From Massilia sp. Root351 (lineage in GTDB: Bacteria > Pseudomonadota > Gammaproteobacteria > Burkholderiales > Burkholderiaceae_D): 64,000 bases of DNA. Under the pieces are notes generated by a model. That model was not told the origin of the DNA and did not search any database. It saw only the letters and a list, made by a program, of their open reading frames with translations. The DNA is taken from positions 188,463-252,462 of the forward strand of contig NZ_LMDJ01000033.1 in NCBI RefSeq assembly GCF_001425045.1, given 5' to 3'. Shown piece after piece: positions 63,776 to 64,000 of the stretch; the stretch's first letter is position 1; each line of letters opens with the position of its first letter. Made by a program: the position numbers and the translations under genes.

Positions 63776-64000
63776 AACTTGTGCCGGATGCCGAGGGCGA
63801 AGCTGTTGCCGTCGGCGGTGGTGCTGATCTTGTCGTACAGGTAGGACGCATACACGTCGGTGCGCAGCGACAGGTTGTAGTCGTAGCCGGCCGCCGCCGT
63901 GTCGCGCCGGAACGGCGCCTTCAGGAACGCGCGCTCCTGGGCGCGCGCCCAGGCCAGCAGCCAGCGCCCGGCGCCGTGCGGCACTTGCAGGCCCAGGTGC
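63772..64000 (-). CDS. Outer-membrane porin, C-terminal fragment (cut by window end)
   Basis: The last 76 residues or so of a Gram-negative porin: the frame runs off the right edge reading HLGLQVPHGAG, continues through GYDYNLSLRTDVYASYLYD and ends FALGIRHKF. The last beta-strand with terminal Phe is the BAM recognition signal of outer-membrane proteins. It overlaps the EAL/HDOD stop by four bases, converging. Confidence 0.8.
   Translation of the reverse strand, partial: HLGLQVPHGAGRWLLAWARAQERAFLKAPFRRDTAAAGYDYNLSLRTDVYASYLYDKISTTADGNSFALGIRHKF

Overview
The window is a GC-rich chromosomal segment of a betaproteobacterium, most likely an Oxalobacteraceae (Massilia/Duganella/Janthinobacterium-like) relative. 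The basis is the flhDC-motAB-che gene order, PEP-CTERM proteins, a tandem pair of large M16 peptidases, a kynurenine-type tryptophan route and the codon use. This assignment is inference from gene content; there is no rRNA gene. I see no tRNA, rRNA, CRISPR array, transposase or integrase.

Layout. 1-9 kb: VOC protein, LysR regulator divergent from a D-tartrate dehydratase, an M19 dipeptidase, a DEAD-box helicase, an Mla-type permease/MCE/lipoprotein operon without an ATPase gene, and a LysR regulator divergent from an MFS pump. 10-17 kb: ribB with an FMN riboswitch, then two tandem secreted M16 zinc peptidases. 17-20 kb: a cytochrome P450 and small proteins. 20-26 kb: an AraC regulator divergent from a tightly coupled trio (alkyl-DHAP-synthase-like FAD enzyme, GlpD-like dehydrogenase, FGGY kinase), probably for glycerol-ether or related glycerol phosphate metabolism.

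26-33 kb: an orphan type VI secretion module (VgrG, DUF4123 adaptor, immunity lipoprotein, Tle1-type phospholipase). An amber-interrupted HD-family pseudogene follows, then a duplicated 120-bp intergenic repeat carrying DnaA-box-like sites. 33-43 kb: Crp-type regulator, class II aldolase, BASS transporter, REC-PAS-GGDEF diguanylate cyclase, aminotransferase, RidA, EamA exporter, threonine dehydratase and a divergent MocR regulator. 43-49.5 kb: HAF-repeat PEP-CTERM protein, heat-shock-type promoter and htpG, CHRD PEP-CTERM protein, an RBBP9-like hydrolase and kynU-kynA.

49.5-63.8 kb: a motility and chemotaxis locus, all on the plus strand: flhD, flhC, a membrane-anchored methyltransferase, motA, motB, a CheZ-like protein, cheY, cheA, cheW, an MCP, cheR, cheD, cheB, a second cheY, and an EAL/HDOD protein after a terminator. 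Two tandem sites with perfect sigma-28 (FliA) spacing lie upstream of flhD, which would place the master regulator under positive feedback. The window ends in a truncated porin gene.

Most notable: the CheZ-like protein and CheD share an IELF C-terminal tail; CheA carries three GYGFF repeats; the flhDC upstream region has duplicated FliA promoters; and the repeat at 32.8-33.1 kb has four DnaA-box-like sites.
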